Below, one piece after another: positions 45,678 to 57,586 of a stretch of 64,000 nt of DNA; position 1 is the stretch's first letter, and each line of letters opens with the position of its first letter. This DNA is from Dermanyssus gallinae (lineage: Eukaryota; Arthropoda; Arachnida; Mesostigmata; Dermanyssidae). The stretch is from NCBI GenBank assembly GCA_003439945.1, contig QVRM01000335.1, positions 903,501-967,500 on the forward strand. Reading direction: 5' to 3'. The notes below the pieces were generated by a model. The model was not told the DNA's origin. It saw nothing but the letters and a program-made list of their open reading frames with translations, and made no database searches. Position numbers and translations under genes: made by a program.

Positions 45678-48600
45678 CCCTAGATAGAAAGGGTAAAGTC
45701 ACAAGCAACCATCTAGGCCTGCCTCTACGACGCATCGGACTCTCGTCTTTGACGAACCATCGTCGTCGCTGCTGCCGTTGTTGTTGCTGTCTCGTAATCG
45801 TCGTCTCTCAGCCTCTATCTCATGTCCCATAGAAGATAGATAAACTACCGTGGAGGAATCTCTCACTCCCTTATATCCTTCCTCCCTCTCTCTAGCTATT
45901 TATCTGTCCCCTTTTGTATCTTTACAGAGGTCTTCTGCTAACAACAACAACAGCAGCACCTCGGCTCTGTCAAAGCCGCACACAAAATACGACGACACAC
46001 TAGCGCAGCACACACAGCCCAGAAACACAGATACCCCGAATCGGACTCGAGCCGCCTCCATTCGCGCGCACGGACCACTGTATACTCGCGCGTGTACATC
46101 ACAAGTAGCCACGTTCACATAGATGGTTGACTGACGTGGTGTGCGGACAACGCCTTCCTTTCATCGCAATCATCAGCTATCTTTTTTTTATAAACAAGGT
46201 TATTTATTTATTATATACACAATTACAACGGTATGATGTTTCATACATTTACAAATATTTGCAAGGAGTCTATATTTATTCACCCCTGTGCTGAGACACG
46301 AAGCCTGTTTTCCGGATATCAGACTATGCGACTGGGTTTTTTAAACTGCAAAAAAAGCACCACGTTTGGCACGTTTGGCCTTTTATCAAAGTCATCGAGT
46401 CAGCGGTAGCTCGGGAGATCTGTGCTTTGCACTTGCAATGGGTTACGCAAAATTATATTAACGAATTGCACAAATAAACTGTGGCCCGCAGACTATTCAC
46501 CACAATCAATCAATATTCATTCGGCTTAGCAGACTTTAGCAGGTTTGCTGATCGTTAGTGTCCGACTCGGCCTAGTATGCCTGCGGATATGATGTTTCTT
46601 TAAATAATCTGTGCTGCTGGGTTTCTTAGGTACGCTAATAAAACATGACAAAATTGTTGTTTTTGCTGGTATAAGCATATGCCTATGACCGGCTGTGTCT
46701 CGATAGGAATGGCTCTAAATAGTAGAAGAAAAACTAACTTGTGCTAGACAGCTTTGACGGTGACAGCTTTGCTTTGAGAGAAAAATGAGCCGAGCTATTT
46801 TAATAGCATAACACGCCCATACAAGTCATCGGGCCAACCTGGAGCACGAAATATAAGCGCTTCTAATATTGAAGAATAATAACAAGGTGGATAAATCTGT
46901 TACAAAGTGCCAACTTATTGTCATATTGAAAACATAGCGATAATTAAACGTACTTCGGTGCTGCTCTTATTCGCAGCTTCTATGCGGGTGGTGCCGCTGC
47001 GCTAAAACATACAGAGCCCGTCTCTTCAGACGGTGGATGGTCGGTGGTGTCGGAGCATCGAACCAATTTCTTGGCGGTGCAGCGGCTTGAATAAGGCTAT
47101 TTGAGCATACGGCGTCCAGGTGCGAACGCTAACTTGGTCAGTTGAGCCTTGAACCGTTTATTTCTGACGTTGTTGGTGTTGGCTCACGTACGGTACGAAT
47201 GAATTTCAGCAGATCGTAGAATTCTAAATATTTTGCGGAATACATAATATTTAACAGCGGGCATTATGTCTGTCGCAGCACCCCTTTCCCCCCTCAGAGG
47301 AAAGAACTTAGCACCTGTCATAGAAAGAAGAACTATTTTGCTTTCTGTTTGTAATTTCGGCAATGCATGATGCAAATGCGCCACTAGCAGCCTGCGTGAC
47401 TAGTGTGGGACTCACATACCCTCTAAGCCAGTGTTTCCTCTGCCCCCCTAGGCTCAGTATAACTTCGAAGTCGTGAGAGAGGCACCTCTGCCGTTCTCCT
47501 TTACACAGCTCTATCATCCAGGGAGAATGTCAGAAAGTCAGGCAACGTCTGCTTGTCTGAGTTGTTTTATTGGCACCTATCAAATGCCAGCGCACACGTC
47601 ATAAGCTCCTAATATTTGACTTTGATTATGGTTTGCACCTTATACGTTTTATAGAACCAAAAGCCACGGACAGCCACCAGCTTTGTGTAAAAAAGTTCTT
47701 AGATCATGGGTGGCCCTAAAATGCAAAGCTCGGCCACCGTCTAGCACCACCACAAAGACACCGTGGAATATGAAGGAGAAGACGTGCACAATGTAGCTGG
47801 GCCACTGGCCAACCCAGTACAATACAACCGACGACAAGTGTGTTGAAATATAGTAATGAATACCCACATGTATACCATTGCCAAATACACTATAATAAAT
47901 GGAAGGACCAAGTTACGGGAAACGTGCGCAAGAGAGAGAGAGACATACATAGTCGGCTAAACAACGGACAACAAGACAGAAATTTACTCAATGTATTTGT
48001 TGATAGACCACACAGCAAGCAATCTCAAGGCCGATTTGGTGCCTGGATTTCGTACGGTGAATTAAGTGTTTTAATTTTCGGTTAAGACGCGCCTTGGTTC
48101 GCTACAGCGAGAGCTCATCATAACCATTTAAGATGACGTTTTCCAAACTTCCCTTCCGCCACAACAACCAATTTCTAGGCGTCCTCCAAAGTGAGCTCCC
48201 AGAAACACAGGGCCAGTCGAAACTGCCCTAATGTATACTACACTATTTCGTGCTGGCTGCCCCAAAGAAATGGTCTAGTATTAGTTAACAGCAAAATGTT
48301 TGTGTAATACTGCCACACCTACAGACGATACTGTAATGTGAGTTATAAGCTATATTTCAATTGCCTCTTGCCACAACTGGCCTGAATCTATGACAAAATA
48401 TGTATAAGATATTTCCTGTAATAACTACGCAATGGGTTACGCAACGTGTTCCTAATGCAGCAACGTAGATCATCACTATAATATAGGCTTATGATTTTAT
48501 GACCCTATCTTGATATCTGCCGGTTTGCCAAGCTGGGCTTGGAACTTTACGATACTGTACGCACATTGATAGGTGTTTGAAGGCTGCTCTATATAATGCT

Positions 48601-49379
48601 CATAAATGTGGAATGCAGGTAACTTTTGATGCCCCTAGTTGCGATATAGAAGCCTTTGAAAATTAAGCACTTAAGCAGCTTCGGAAGTGTCGCCGGGACT
48701 CTGTGCGCTTTTCAAAGCTAATAAAGACCTTAGACGGCAGAATGCTTGTAAAAACTAAGATAACCCTGAGTTATAGTTACGCATCACTATTGCACTGATC
48801 AACCTATTTTCCGCCAAGCCCAAAAAGGCTACTAAATAAACATTTGCTATTCTAAGTACTTTTTATATTTTCTCTTTTGAATATTCAGTCGGCAGAATGG
48901 AGATTAACAATCATTGACTCATGGTGTCAAGATTAATCTCTATACCGTACGGCTCAATCGGCTCAAACTAGTAAAATTACTTACTGCCTTTCACTTTTTG
49001 TTTAGTTTTTTTTTTTTTTTATATAAAGAGCTCATTTTATGTTTATTTACTTATATATAGGAGCTTTAGTTCGGTTATAAGTTTTTTTAAGTATAGACCT
49101 AAAATGTTTGTAGCTGCTACACTATTGACCATAGGCTTACTCAACGCACTAGTTATACTGCGCAGGGGAATGATGCCGTGTTCTGTGTAGTGCTGGGGGA
49201 CGACGACTACGCAAAGCGCAGCAAGAGTGAATTCTAGCCCAAAAGTTTTTCTGTTTCGTCGGTGGGCTGGTAATGCTCCCTACGAAAAAATTGTTATGAA
49301 AAACTTTATCGCGCCTGGCGGTCCAGCTTTTTGCAAGTGACTGATCAGATCTAGAGATGCTAACGCGGAGACTACCAGG
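43781..49379. other. No recognised gene; microsatellites and a G+C-rich block
   Basis: 44500-46130 is G+C-richer with a poly-G run (45004-45017) and a TA tract (45630-45675). Overlapping frames of 60-179 codons on both strands there look compositional. 46140-49379 is AT-rich and featureless apart from T runs (46181-46189, 49006-49020). Confidence 0.5.
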
Positions 49380-50060
49380 CCTCTGCGGCTGCTTCTTTGG
49401 AACTGTGAGGGTCTGAGAGGAGTAATAAACCTAGCGCTTACGTCGGTGGGCATTGCACTCCTACGAAGACTGACCAGCGGGAGGAACTGCATATCGATAA
49501 TATGCGAGAGTTCCACCAGCTGGCAGTAAACATAGTCGTTTTTTACTTCCCCCCAAATTTTGACTCGGCAGAGGTCACTGACACAGTGTGTTCTGGTACA
49601 TCAGGCTTTAACTTGTCTTTACCAACCATCGTCGGTGGCTACTTCAATGCCCGTATTAATAGATGGGCTACTAACGATAAAGGAGAAGTGCTGCTCCAGA
49701 TGATGAAATACTTTGGCCTGAGATGTGCAAATGCACACGAAGACTACACGTATATAAGTCATAACGAAAGCAGCACCATTGACATCTGGTGGGTGAACCA
49801 CAATACAACCTTGTCGATGTCGAAATCAAAAGCTTCGATGTTCTCGAGGTGACTGCAACGGAGCACCTACCGGTGTCAGCAGTTGCAAATATTCCAAATA
49901 GTTGAACCAAACTACGAGGCGATTCACACTTGGTTGCCACGAGAACTGCTAGAAAAAACCATGAAAAGTGCAGCCAGGTGGAAGAGACCGGGCCAAAGAA
50001 GATCACGACAGTAGCTTTTCTCAGGCTTGCTATCTCGCTCACCGTTGGATCCTTCGTCAC
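49380..50060 (+). pseudogene. LINE-B copy 1, endonuclease part
   Basis: A frame beginning RPLRLLLWNCEGLRG (about 49378-49425) is the typical start of an APE-type LINE endonuclease. After a shift, VNIVVFYFPPNFDS, TIVGGYFNARI, GLRCANAHEDYTYISHN and STIDIWWV follow (49525-49800). The GDFNARI block has the catalytic D replaced by Y (GYFNARI). Downstream it decays; the RT domain of the same family resumes at 51240 after an intervening mariner fragment. Confidence 0.75.
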
Positions 50061-50304
50061 GACAACCTACTGATGCACGCATCGTTAAAGAGAATTAAAG
50101 GGACAATTAAGAAAATCGCGAAAGAAAGGAGCAAATCAATTCGATTTCGAAAGACGCGTTTAATGATGTTTCGAAGAGTGAAAAACGAATTGGGATTGCA
50201 GCGGGCGGGAACTATTTTAATAGGAACAAAATCACTTTAGAAGATTAAATTAATATATTTTTTTAATAAATCTGTGTCAGAACTTTTCAATCCGACCTTG
50301 TATA
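50061..50304 (+). mobile_element. Mariner 3'-terminal fragment
   Basis: The stretch before 50243 reads, allowing for stops, as the C-terminal 'FEEWKxxWDxC...G.YFxGxKI' segment that ends mariner transposases. It is followed by a terminus-like end, seen on the minus strand as TA then CAAGGTCGGATTGAAAAGTT. Only this 3' end remains. Its position between the endonuclease and RT parts of LINE-B suggests it inserted into that LINE. Confidence 0.55.
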
Positions 50305-50607
50305 TGTACGTTGCAGGCTTTAATCAAGTAGTACCTACCATGTCGTATCGCCGTGTTGAGCATCCACTGGAGATTTTAATGTATTTTTAGGCAAGTTTAT
50401 AAATGCATTTTCTGCTGTAAAGATGATAATGTTCTAGTTTAATTTGAAGTTAATACAGTGTAATTAGTTACTATTTTGTTCATACAAAAAATGCGCCGTT
50501 TGTATATTTCCGCCAAAATTGCCGTACTTCGAATTGGAATTGAATGTATTTCGCGTTTTCTCCATACCAAGAGATAACGAGCACTTCAAAGGCAATATGC
50601 AAAAAAG

Positions 50608-50644
<37 letters not shown>

Positions 50645-51239
50645 GCAGTGACGGCTCTTACAGAGCTAAGGATCAGTTTCTTCAAAAAGCGGATCTTCCC
50701 TTGCTTTCACTAATTTCCGGCAGATCTCGCTCATAAGAGCCTAGCTGTCTTCCTCGGCCTAATCAGATATTTGAAGCGCGCGTTTGAAAAGCAGTCTAGA
50801 TATTAAAACTGTTTTTATTTATAATATGTTACCGCGATCTGTCTGGACCTCGCAACTAAGAGAATGTCCTTTCATAAAGAAGAGTTTGTTTCGCATTCAT
50901 ATACTAGGGCGTTAGAAACTTTAAGTCGAGACTGGCACGTAAGTTTATGTTATGCCTTATACCGTGCCATGTTAACTAGAATATAGCGACATCAAGAAAT
51001 AAAGGATTGCATTCGAGAGACCGTATTTTCAATACTTGGACCTTGGTTGCCTAAATCAGGTTTCACGATATCCTATTCAGGAAAAACTAAATGCCGGAGC
51101 GGACTATAATAAGTCATAGTCGGACAAAAAAAAAATGGAAACACTGATATCTTAATAAAGGAGATAGTTCCTTACTATCCAGCCCATTATTATATACAAA
51201 TAAGATGTCGAGAAATTTAGTAAAGTTCAACAATATTTT
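50305..51239. other. No recognised gene; A run and TA tract
   Basis: An A run then TA at about 50608-50643. Otherwise anonymous. Confidence 0.55.
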
Positions 51240-52510
51240 TATTGACATGCTCCATCTCCCATCTAATCTGTACAGACGTTAGCATTAATGTTCTTAGCCT
51301 GGTTTCAAGCGTTCAGTTTTTTTTGGACTACATGATGTATGGCACCTACGGTCACTGTCGAAGAGAAGGAGCTCAGAGAACGATCAAGTCTGATATAAGC
51401 ATTGGATCCAGTCACTTCCTCTCTTGGCAGAAACTCCTTGTGATTTCTTTAATGAAATTATAAAGAGGGGGCGGATGCCTAAAGTCTGGCATGTCGCCAG
51501 GCTTTCTGCTCTGTTCAAGGGTAGGCATGGCGATGACAAACAGGATCCAAATCTCTACCGTGGAGTGGCGTCAGAACGCGCATTGAAGAAGATTTTCTGT
51601 AAGTTGGTTATTCGGCGGATTGAGCACGTGGCTGAAGAGGCACTTCCACCGGAGCAATTCGGCTTTAGGAGTGGCCGAGGCACCCGTGATGCAATCTGCT
51701 GTGGCACAACCCAGAGGTCATCTGTATGCAGTCTTTATTGACTGCGTCAAGGCTTTTGACAAAGCCCCTTGCTATCTGCTGGTTGAAGCATTCCAACGAG
51801 CAGTAGTGGGTGGCTCTCTCCTGAGTGTGATAGCAAGTTTCTTTGAAAAGGACACCTTGTTGGTAGACGGTGAGCAGGGTGTATTAGAGATTAAGAAAAA
51901 TGTGGGAACTCCGCAAGGAGACCCGCTACGCTGCGTCTCTACTTCTCCTTGCTGACCTCGTCGGTTACGTCCGACAGGAGTAGCAAAAAGCCGTAGTGGT
52001 GATGTATGCAGATGATATCGTGGTGTCATCAAGCGCATTACCTCTATGATAGAGGCGTTCCTTGCCTCGAAGGAACTTGAGATAGACACCAAAAAGACCA
52101 AAGCCATAAAATTCAGGCGTGGAGGTCGATTGGCTGCCAGAGACGTTATACGTTGCTGCGGCCAATCATTGGAGTTTTTTAACTTTTTCCAGTAAATTGG
52201 CCTTCGGGTTTATTATACAGGAACGACGTTCACAGCGCAAATACACGAAACAGTACGGAAGTAGGCAATGTCCGAAGACTGTCCGTTTTCTCAGCAGTGA
52301 GGCTCTTCATGCTTAACATTGTTCCGGGGCTAATGTATGGTCTTGATAGGGTATGGAACTACCTCAAGCTGGCGAACTTTAACTAGCTTGAAAGGTGTGT
52401 TTCATTATATACGAAGCGAGTGCTTTGCTTGCCTATCCGAGCAAGGAGCCACCTTGTGTATCTCATGTCAGGCTGTCCACCGGCTGTTGAATATAACCGC
52501 GCAGCCAAAT
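51240..52510 (+). pseudogene. LINE-B copy 1, reverse transcriptase part
   Basis: Reads FFNEIIKRGRMPKVWHVARLSALFKG, EEALPPEQFGFRSGRGTRDAI, motif A FIDCVKAFDKA, motif B GTPQGDPL and motif C MYADDIVV (about 52001-52024), then CCGQSLEFFNF. Further on come the thumb-like VPGLMYGLDRVWNYLKLANFN and LPIRARSHLVYLMSGCPPAVEY. The blocks sit in at least three frames with stops, so it is inactive. RT aspartates are all present. A second copy of part of this region lies at 23868-24420. Confidence 0.82.
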
Positions 52511-52794
52511 AGCCACTAGTACTATGTATATGCAATATACACTACTGGTAGAATAGTGGAACGCCTGTGCTGTAGATGTACAAGCTCCCAATGGGAGCAA
52601 TCGTTCTATAGTGCAGGCAATGCCAACGAATGTTCCATCCGACGGGTAAAACAACGGATGAACAGCAACCGAGCGAACATCCCGGCGTCGTATGCAACTG
52701 CCGACTATGCAGAGAGATATGCACACAGCCGAGGCTAGACTATGCTCCGTCGCCTACGGGCTTAGAACTTAACCTGAGGTATATCTTTAATGCA
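52511..52794. other. Probable decayed 3' extension of LINE-B
   Basis: No clear domain; continues directly from the LINE-B thumb region. Confidence 0.35.
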
Positions 52795-52975
52795 CCGAGG
52801 GCCGGACATGTTAAGATATCTAAAGTTTCGCCAACAGTCCTTGTGGCATGGCCGCTGACTCTCAGCGGTATGGTTTATCATCTATTCTCAATAAGCATCG
52901 CTCAAAGAAAATTCGATCAACAACAGGGATTGAACCGGAGGAAGGCGGCCGTAATCACGCGCGCCGCCGGGAAAG
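52795..52975 (-). mobile_element. SINE-B copy 2 (tRNA-derived)
   Basis: The minus strand has a B box GGTTCAATCCC and the same body and tail as the copy at 36757, including GAGAGTCAGCGGCC and ACTGTTGGCGAAACTTTAG. The A-box region is G+C-rich and diverged. No target duplication recognised. Confidence 0.7.
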
Positions 52976-53689
52976 TTCACATTGTCTTTATGCTAAACAA
53001 AGCTGACAAAGTGTTACTTGACCGTGTGACCCCTACCAACGTTATCTTTCACTGTGGCTTCGACAACTGTGTTGAGTTCAGAAAATGTGGAAGTTCTAAA
53101 AGCGGTGGCAGCTTCCTCAACAAAAGTGCGTGGTGTGGAACAAAACAGCGAGTCGCGGCTAACCATGGCCACCGTCCCTCAGTTCAGCATTAACTGCAAA
53201 AAAGTGGCACCCTAAAAGTCCGCAATGAGGATCTGAATATTGATATCATCTTAATGCAACATGTGCACCGCCGTATGGTCTATCAAAACGAATATTCGTA
53301 CAAAGGGATAAGAGAGCTAACTGGTGGCGTTCCAAAGGCGATATGTCGAAAGGCAACCGTTTTTTGGGACTGAAAATTACACCCGAGAAGCGGACTGTGA
53401 GAGAGGAGACCAGAGGTGAGCCGAAGAAACAGGTGACCCCGTCAAAAAGCTTAATGCTGGCGTCCAACAAGTGGCACACAGACGGGGCTGAGTTTTGCCA
53501 ACGACAAACCCGTCGTCAAGAATGGACACACGTATCTGCGCACAACGCCCGCAAAAATGGTCAAGATCGGACACAAGAACACCCGCAACCCCCCTCTTTG
53601 GAAAGGCGTTGGGCCAACAGACCAACCGCGTTGTCGACGTACAGACTGAAAGTAATTGAATGGATCTGCGGGGTCCTGAACAATCGTTA
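52976..53689. other. Anonymous stretch upstream of LINE-C
   Basis: May include the ORF1 or 5' region of LINE-C, since open frames run in the same direction, but no domain is recognisable. Confidence 0.4.
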
Positions 53690-55280
53690 AGTGTTATGCC
53701 CTCTTCAATGCTAAACGAGATCGACTTTCTAGTGCCCATAGAGACGTGGTGTCTGGCATCCCCCAGAGTGCAAGGATATTACGTAGCGCACAGTCTCGCT
53801 TCTTGATCACGCTCCTTAGACCGTTCCAGTGGAGGTATCTTAGTCTTCTACAATAGCCCGCTAGGAGACATGAAAGTACTCATGTCAGAAGAAAACTGCG
53901 TGGTTATGGAGGGTTGAAAACTGAATCTGATTGCCATGTATGTCAAGCCAGCAGCAGCTGAGAACACGCTCACACGTATAGGGAAAGATAAGAAGCGCGC
54001 ATGTACATAGGTCGACGTGTTCACCCCACAGTGATTGTGGGAGATATGAAGGCAAGACTCGACAGGCCCACGGACGCGAGGACAGGAGCACTTACCGAAA
54101 CATTGTCGGACCTGGGCTTCTGGGTGAAGAATAACCTGGGTTCCGAGCCCACATGACACAGTGCTAAGGACAGAGTGTCCACTCTTATATCTGTCCCGTC
54201 AATATAGAATCTGCAATGGAAAACCCAACTGGACGATGACTTTGTCGTCCAAGAAGTGGCAAAGGCACTGCGTCAACTCACGAAAACCAAAGCACCTGGG
54301 CCGGATGGCATGTGTAATGAGCATTTGCAGCAGGCAGCCGCAATGACCATACACTGGAAACGCGCTCTTCAATAGGTGCATTTCCAACGGACGACTAGCC
54401 GCAGCGTGGCGACAGTGCGTTATGACACGTATTCCAATGGGCAAGGAATCGCGGACCAAACCCTCTTCTTGGCAAGACATCGCCAAGGAAAGGTGCCCTC
54501 ACAAACTACCTGCAAGCCTTCTAGCCGCCCATCTAACGTCGTTCGTCGAGTACAAAAAGGCATTACCAGACGAACAACATGGCTTCCGTGCGCAGAGGTC
54601 CCACGAAAAGGGCAGTTTTTAGACAGCCTATTTGTGGATGCACGAGCCGCGTTTGATTTAAGCTCAAGAACTCGAGTTCTGCTTAGATTTGCCAGGTTAT
54701 GCTGCAGTACAATCCGATCATCCTGGACAACAGTATAGCGGAGCACCCGAGCATAGAACAAAGGACAGACTTTGCTCAGGGCGATAGCATTTTTCTTTTT
54801 CTCTCCTGTTGCACGAGTTACCAACAGTTATACAGAGCCGACGGTAATAAGATAATAATGTATGCCGACGATCTGGTGCTCTACAGTAGCAGCAGTTACC
54901 ATCTGCAATAGACGCTGGCTATTTTGTCGGCCTAAGTGAGCGTAGTAGACATTGATACAAATATGCAGAAGACAGAGGCCATGACGTTCAGGCACGTGGG
55001 CAGACTGGCCGTGACCAAGACACTTGGGTAACTGGACAGGACCTGAACTATGTAAACAAATTTATATATCTCGGTATCACAGTGACCCGCTCAGCCAAGA
55101 CCTTCGCTGCACACATAGAGGCGACGTCCCAAAAAGCTTTGATCGCGGAAATAGCCCTTAAGAAGCCCCAGATGCTCTCTATCAACGAAGCGCTAACTCT
55201 ATTTGCTAGGAGCATAGCGCCAATTGCCTTGTGTAAGCAAGCCTAAGCTCGAGTCATCCAGGTGCACTCAATCGGGTGAA
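53690..55280 (+). mobile_element. LINE-C, decayed APE-type non-LTR retrotransposon
   Basis: Plus-strand copy. The endonuclease reads EIDFLVPIETW (about 53720-53750), SSGGILVFYNSPLGD, ENCVVMEG-stop-KLNLIAMYVKPAAAENTL (53880-53970) and VVGDMKARLD-like sequence near 54040. The connector contains KAPGPDGMCNEHLQ (about 54285-54330). RT blocks follow: SSWQDIAKERCPHKL, DEQHGFRAQRS (about 54566-54600), motif A FVDARAAFD (about 54631-54657) and motif C MYADDLVLYSS (54859-54891); then KFIYLGITVTRSAKTFAAHIE and a thumb-like segment. Stops and frameshifts throughout. Its endonuclease resembles LINE-A more than LINE-B. Confidence 0.82.
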
Positions 55281-56223
55281 TCAAGCTTTTTTAAATCAGA
55301 TACTGGGTTTACATACGTCAGCATACAACAGCCTCACGTGTTTGCTGTGTGATACTACACTATTCGTAGAATTGGTCAAATAACAGTTTAAGCTCCCAGA
55401 CAGCAGCAAGTTCACACGGTGATATGAAACGAAGATGGCCGAGATCGACCCACATTTTTATATGACAAATGCAATGGTTAAGTTAAAATTGAAGAGCTTG
55501 TAGCACCTACTATGCCAGAAAGACGCTTGTCATGAACCTGTGACACATGTGTTTGTAAAAATTGTTATGCCATATGTGTAAGATATCATGGCTGTAAGCA
55601 CAATGAAGTCTCCTTGCTACCAAGACTGGTACTGTGCGATCTTTGTTCTACTATCATTACGAGGCTGACCATCATACTATTGACATTTGACCCAAATCTG
55701 GTGCGCAAATAAATCATGTGACTTTTTTATTTCGGTAGAGAAGTATAAAACAAAAGTAGCATACATATACAACACAGTACACTAAACCTGGTAAATGTGT
55801 TGTATATGTTATATATATATATATATATATATAGACCTGGCAAAAGCGCGGCAGGACAAGATCATCAAATATGATGTCGAGTTCCTAAGAGCGGCGCTCC
55901 CCGACCCGCAAAAACCTCGCAGATTCGGATCCATCATTATCTCTATGAGTAGTAGTGTATGGGACTCCGAATCTGCGAGTACGCTCTTGGGGCTCGGCGT
56001 CACGAAGATGAATCTTATAGATCTTACCGTCTTAACGTATCAAGGAACCTTGAGGATATACCGCTCGCACCGGATCTATAAAAGCGGGGGCTACCATCAA
56101 GCAAGGACACGGCCAGCTGATTCTTAACCTCTCGTGACATCTTTTTGCCACCATTTTTATTAAGGCGAGCACTGCCGAGTGTGCAAACGTATTGTAAATG
56201 ATTAATAAGTCATCACAATATTT

Positions 56224-56269
<46 letters not shown>
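55281..56269. other. No recognised gene; TA tract and small inverted repeat
   Basis: TA run at 55811-55833. TCGCAGATTCGGA (55917-55929) and its exact reverse complement (55976-55988) form a possible stem. A TC plus TA tract (56221-56271) leads into the next element. Confidence 0.6.
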
Positions 56270-56271
<2 letters not shown>

Positions 56272-56276
<5 letters not shown>

Positions 56277-57092
56277 TCTTCCATAAGCGTATGTACATAT
56301 TTTAAGGTTTGGTAGAATTCGGCAAGAAAATAATATTTTTCCAATGGAAAGAGGAGCAAACACGTCTTGTTTAGGATTGAGGAGCTAACCTGTCTTTTCT
56401 TCTCCTACAAACTTGTGCAAAATTTACGTTTGCGGGAGAACCTGTCGATGCGCAAAGAAACTGCTTATATAAAACTAGTTGATGTGTAAAGAAACCGTTA
56501 TGTTTTACGTTAAAGCTTTCACGTTCAGAACCGTAAAATGTTGTCAATACGTTGCCGCCCCCTTCCTGCATTGAGACACAAAATATTTTCTTGCCGAGGT
56601 CTACCAAACCTCAAAATATGCACCTAACTTTTTATAAACCTTATGCAAGTATGCAGGCCTTCGCTTTGGATATGGCTGTCGAAAAAGCTTAGTTACTTGG
56701 CAACTACGTAATGCAGCACCATCACTTTGGAACTAAAATGATGGACATTATATTTGCTAATGCCTGAAAATTATCTTTTGGCCGTGCATTTTTGGTCGAA
56801 ATGGCAACATTTCGCGATTCTGCACGTAGAATCATTTACGTAGTGCATAACCATATATCGACATTTTTTAACTTTCCTTAATCTAGATATTCGTCTGGTA
56901 ATTTGTCTGGTTCTCCCGCAAACGTAGATTTCGCACAACTATGTATGAGACAAAAAGGCAGAATAACTACTTGTATAAATTTCATCCTCACTCCTAAACA
57001 AGACGTTTTTGCCACAACGTTCCATTGGAAAAATTTTCTTCTTGCCGAGCTTTACTACACCTCAAAATAAGTACATATGGTAAAAGAAGACC

Positions 57093-57095
<3 letters not shown>
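56272..57095. mobile_element. Tc1-like non-autonomous inverted-repeat element
   Basis: The left end TAGTGTCTTCCATAAG and the right end, read inward CAGGGTCTTCTTTTAC, resemble Tc1-type termini and lie beside TA microsatellite DNA. Inverted similarity extends over about 180-200 bp on each side (56272-56455 versus 56900-57095), with CGTCTTGTTTAGG and TACGTTTGCGGGAGAACC in both. A third partial inverted copy of the outermost about 65 bp lies inside at about 56570-56640, as if a shorter MITE is embedded. No transposase is present. Confidence 0.75.

Positions 57096-57159
<64 letters not shown>
57096..57159. repeat. (TA)n microsatellite
   Basis: A 64-bp TA run adjoining the right end of the Tc1-like element; it may have expanded from the TA target. 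Confidence 0.95.
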
Positions 57160-57162
<3 letters not shown>

Positions 57163-57405
57163 GGTTGCTTATGCGAAGATGTAATGACAGAACGTGCACA
57201 CAGATATCCCAATCAAACACATATACGATGTAATAAAATTGTATGCCAACAGCCCAAGTTACGCCTCGTGACGCGGTGCGATTAAACATAGGGAGGTTGT
57301 CGAGTAGATAGTTAGCACAGTTTTAGTATAATTCGCGCTAAACTGATAATCGTTTCGTGCCATCGTTGAGTATAAAACCTTGCAAAAATCATAGCTAGCT
57401 TTCTA
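57160..57405. other. Spacer before the mariner
   Basis: Anonymous AT-rich DNA. Confidence 0.6.
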
Positions 57406-57434
57406 TTAGGCAAGTCAAAAAGTTCGTCGGCTTT
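57406..57434 (+). repeat. Mariner left TIR
   Basis: Starts TTAGGCAAGTC beside the target TA. Confidence 0.95.
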
Positions 57435-57586
57435 CTGGGACCACATTTTTAAAATTCCCGCGCTTTGCAGCAGGGCCGCCTGAGAGTGCGGCTGGGTGTT
57501 TACATTCAGGAGCAGACCCGTGGCGGCGCGACGGTATACCGGTTCCAACTTTACCGTTTCGTTTGCGGAATTGGCAGCTGTTTACA

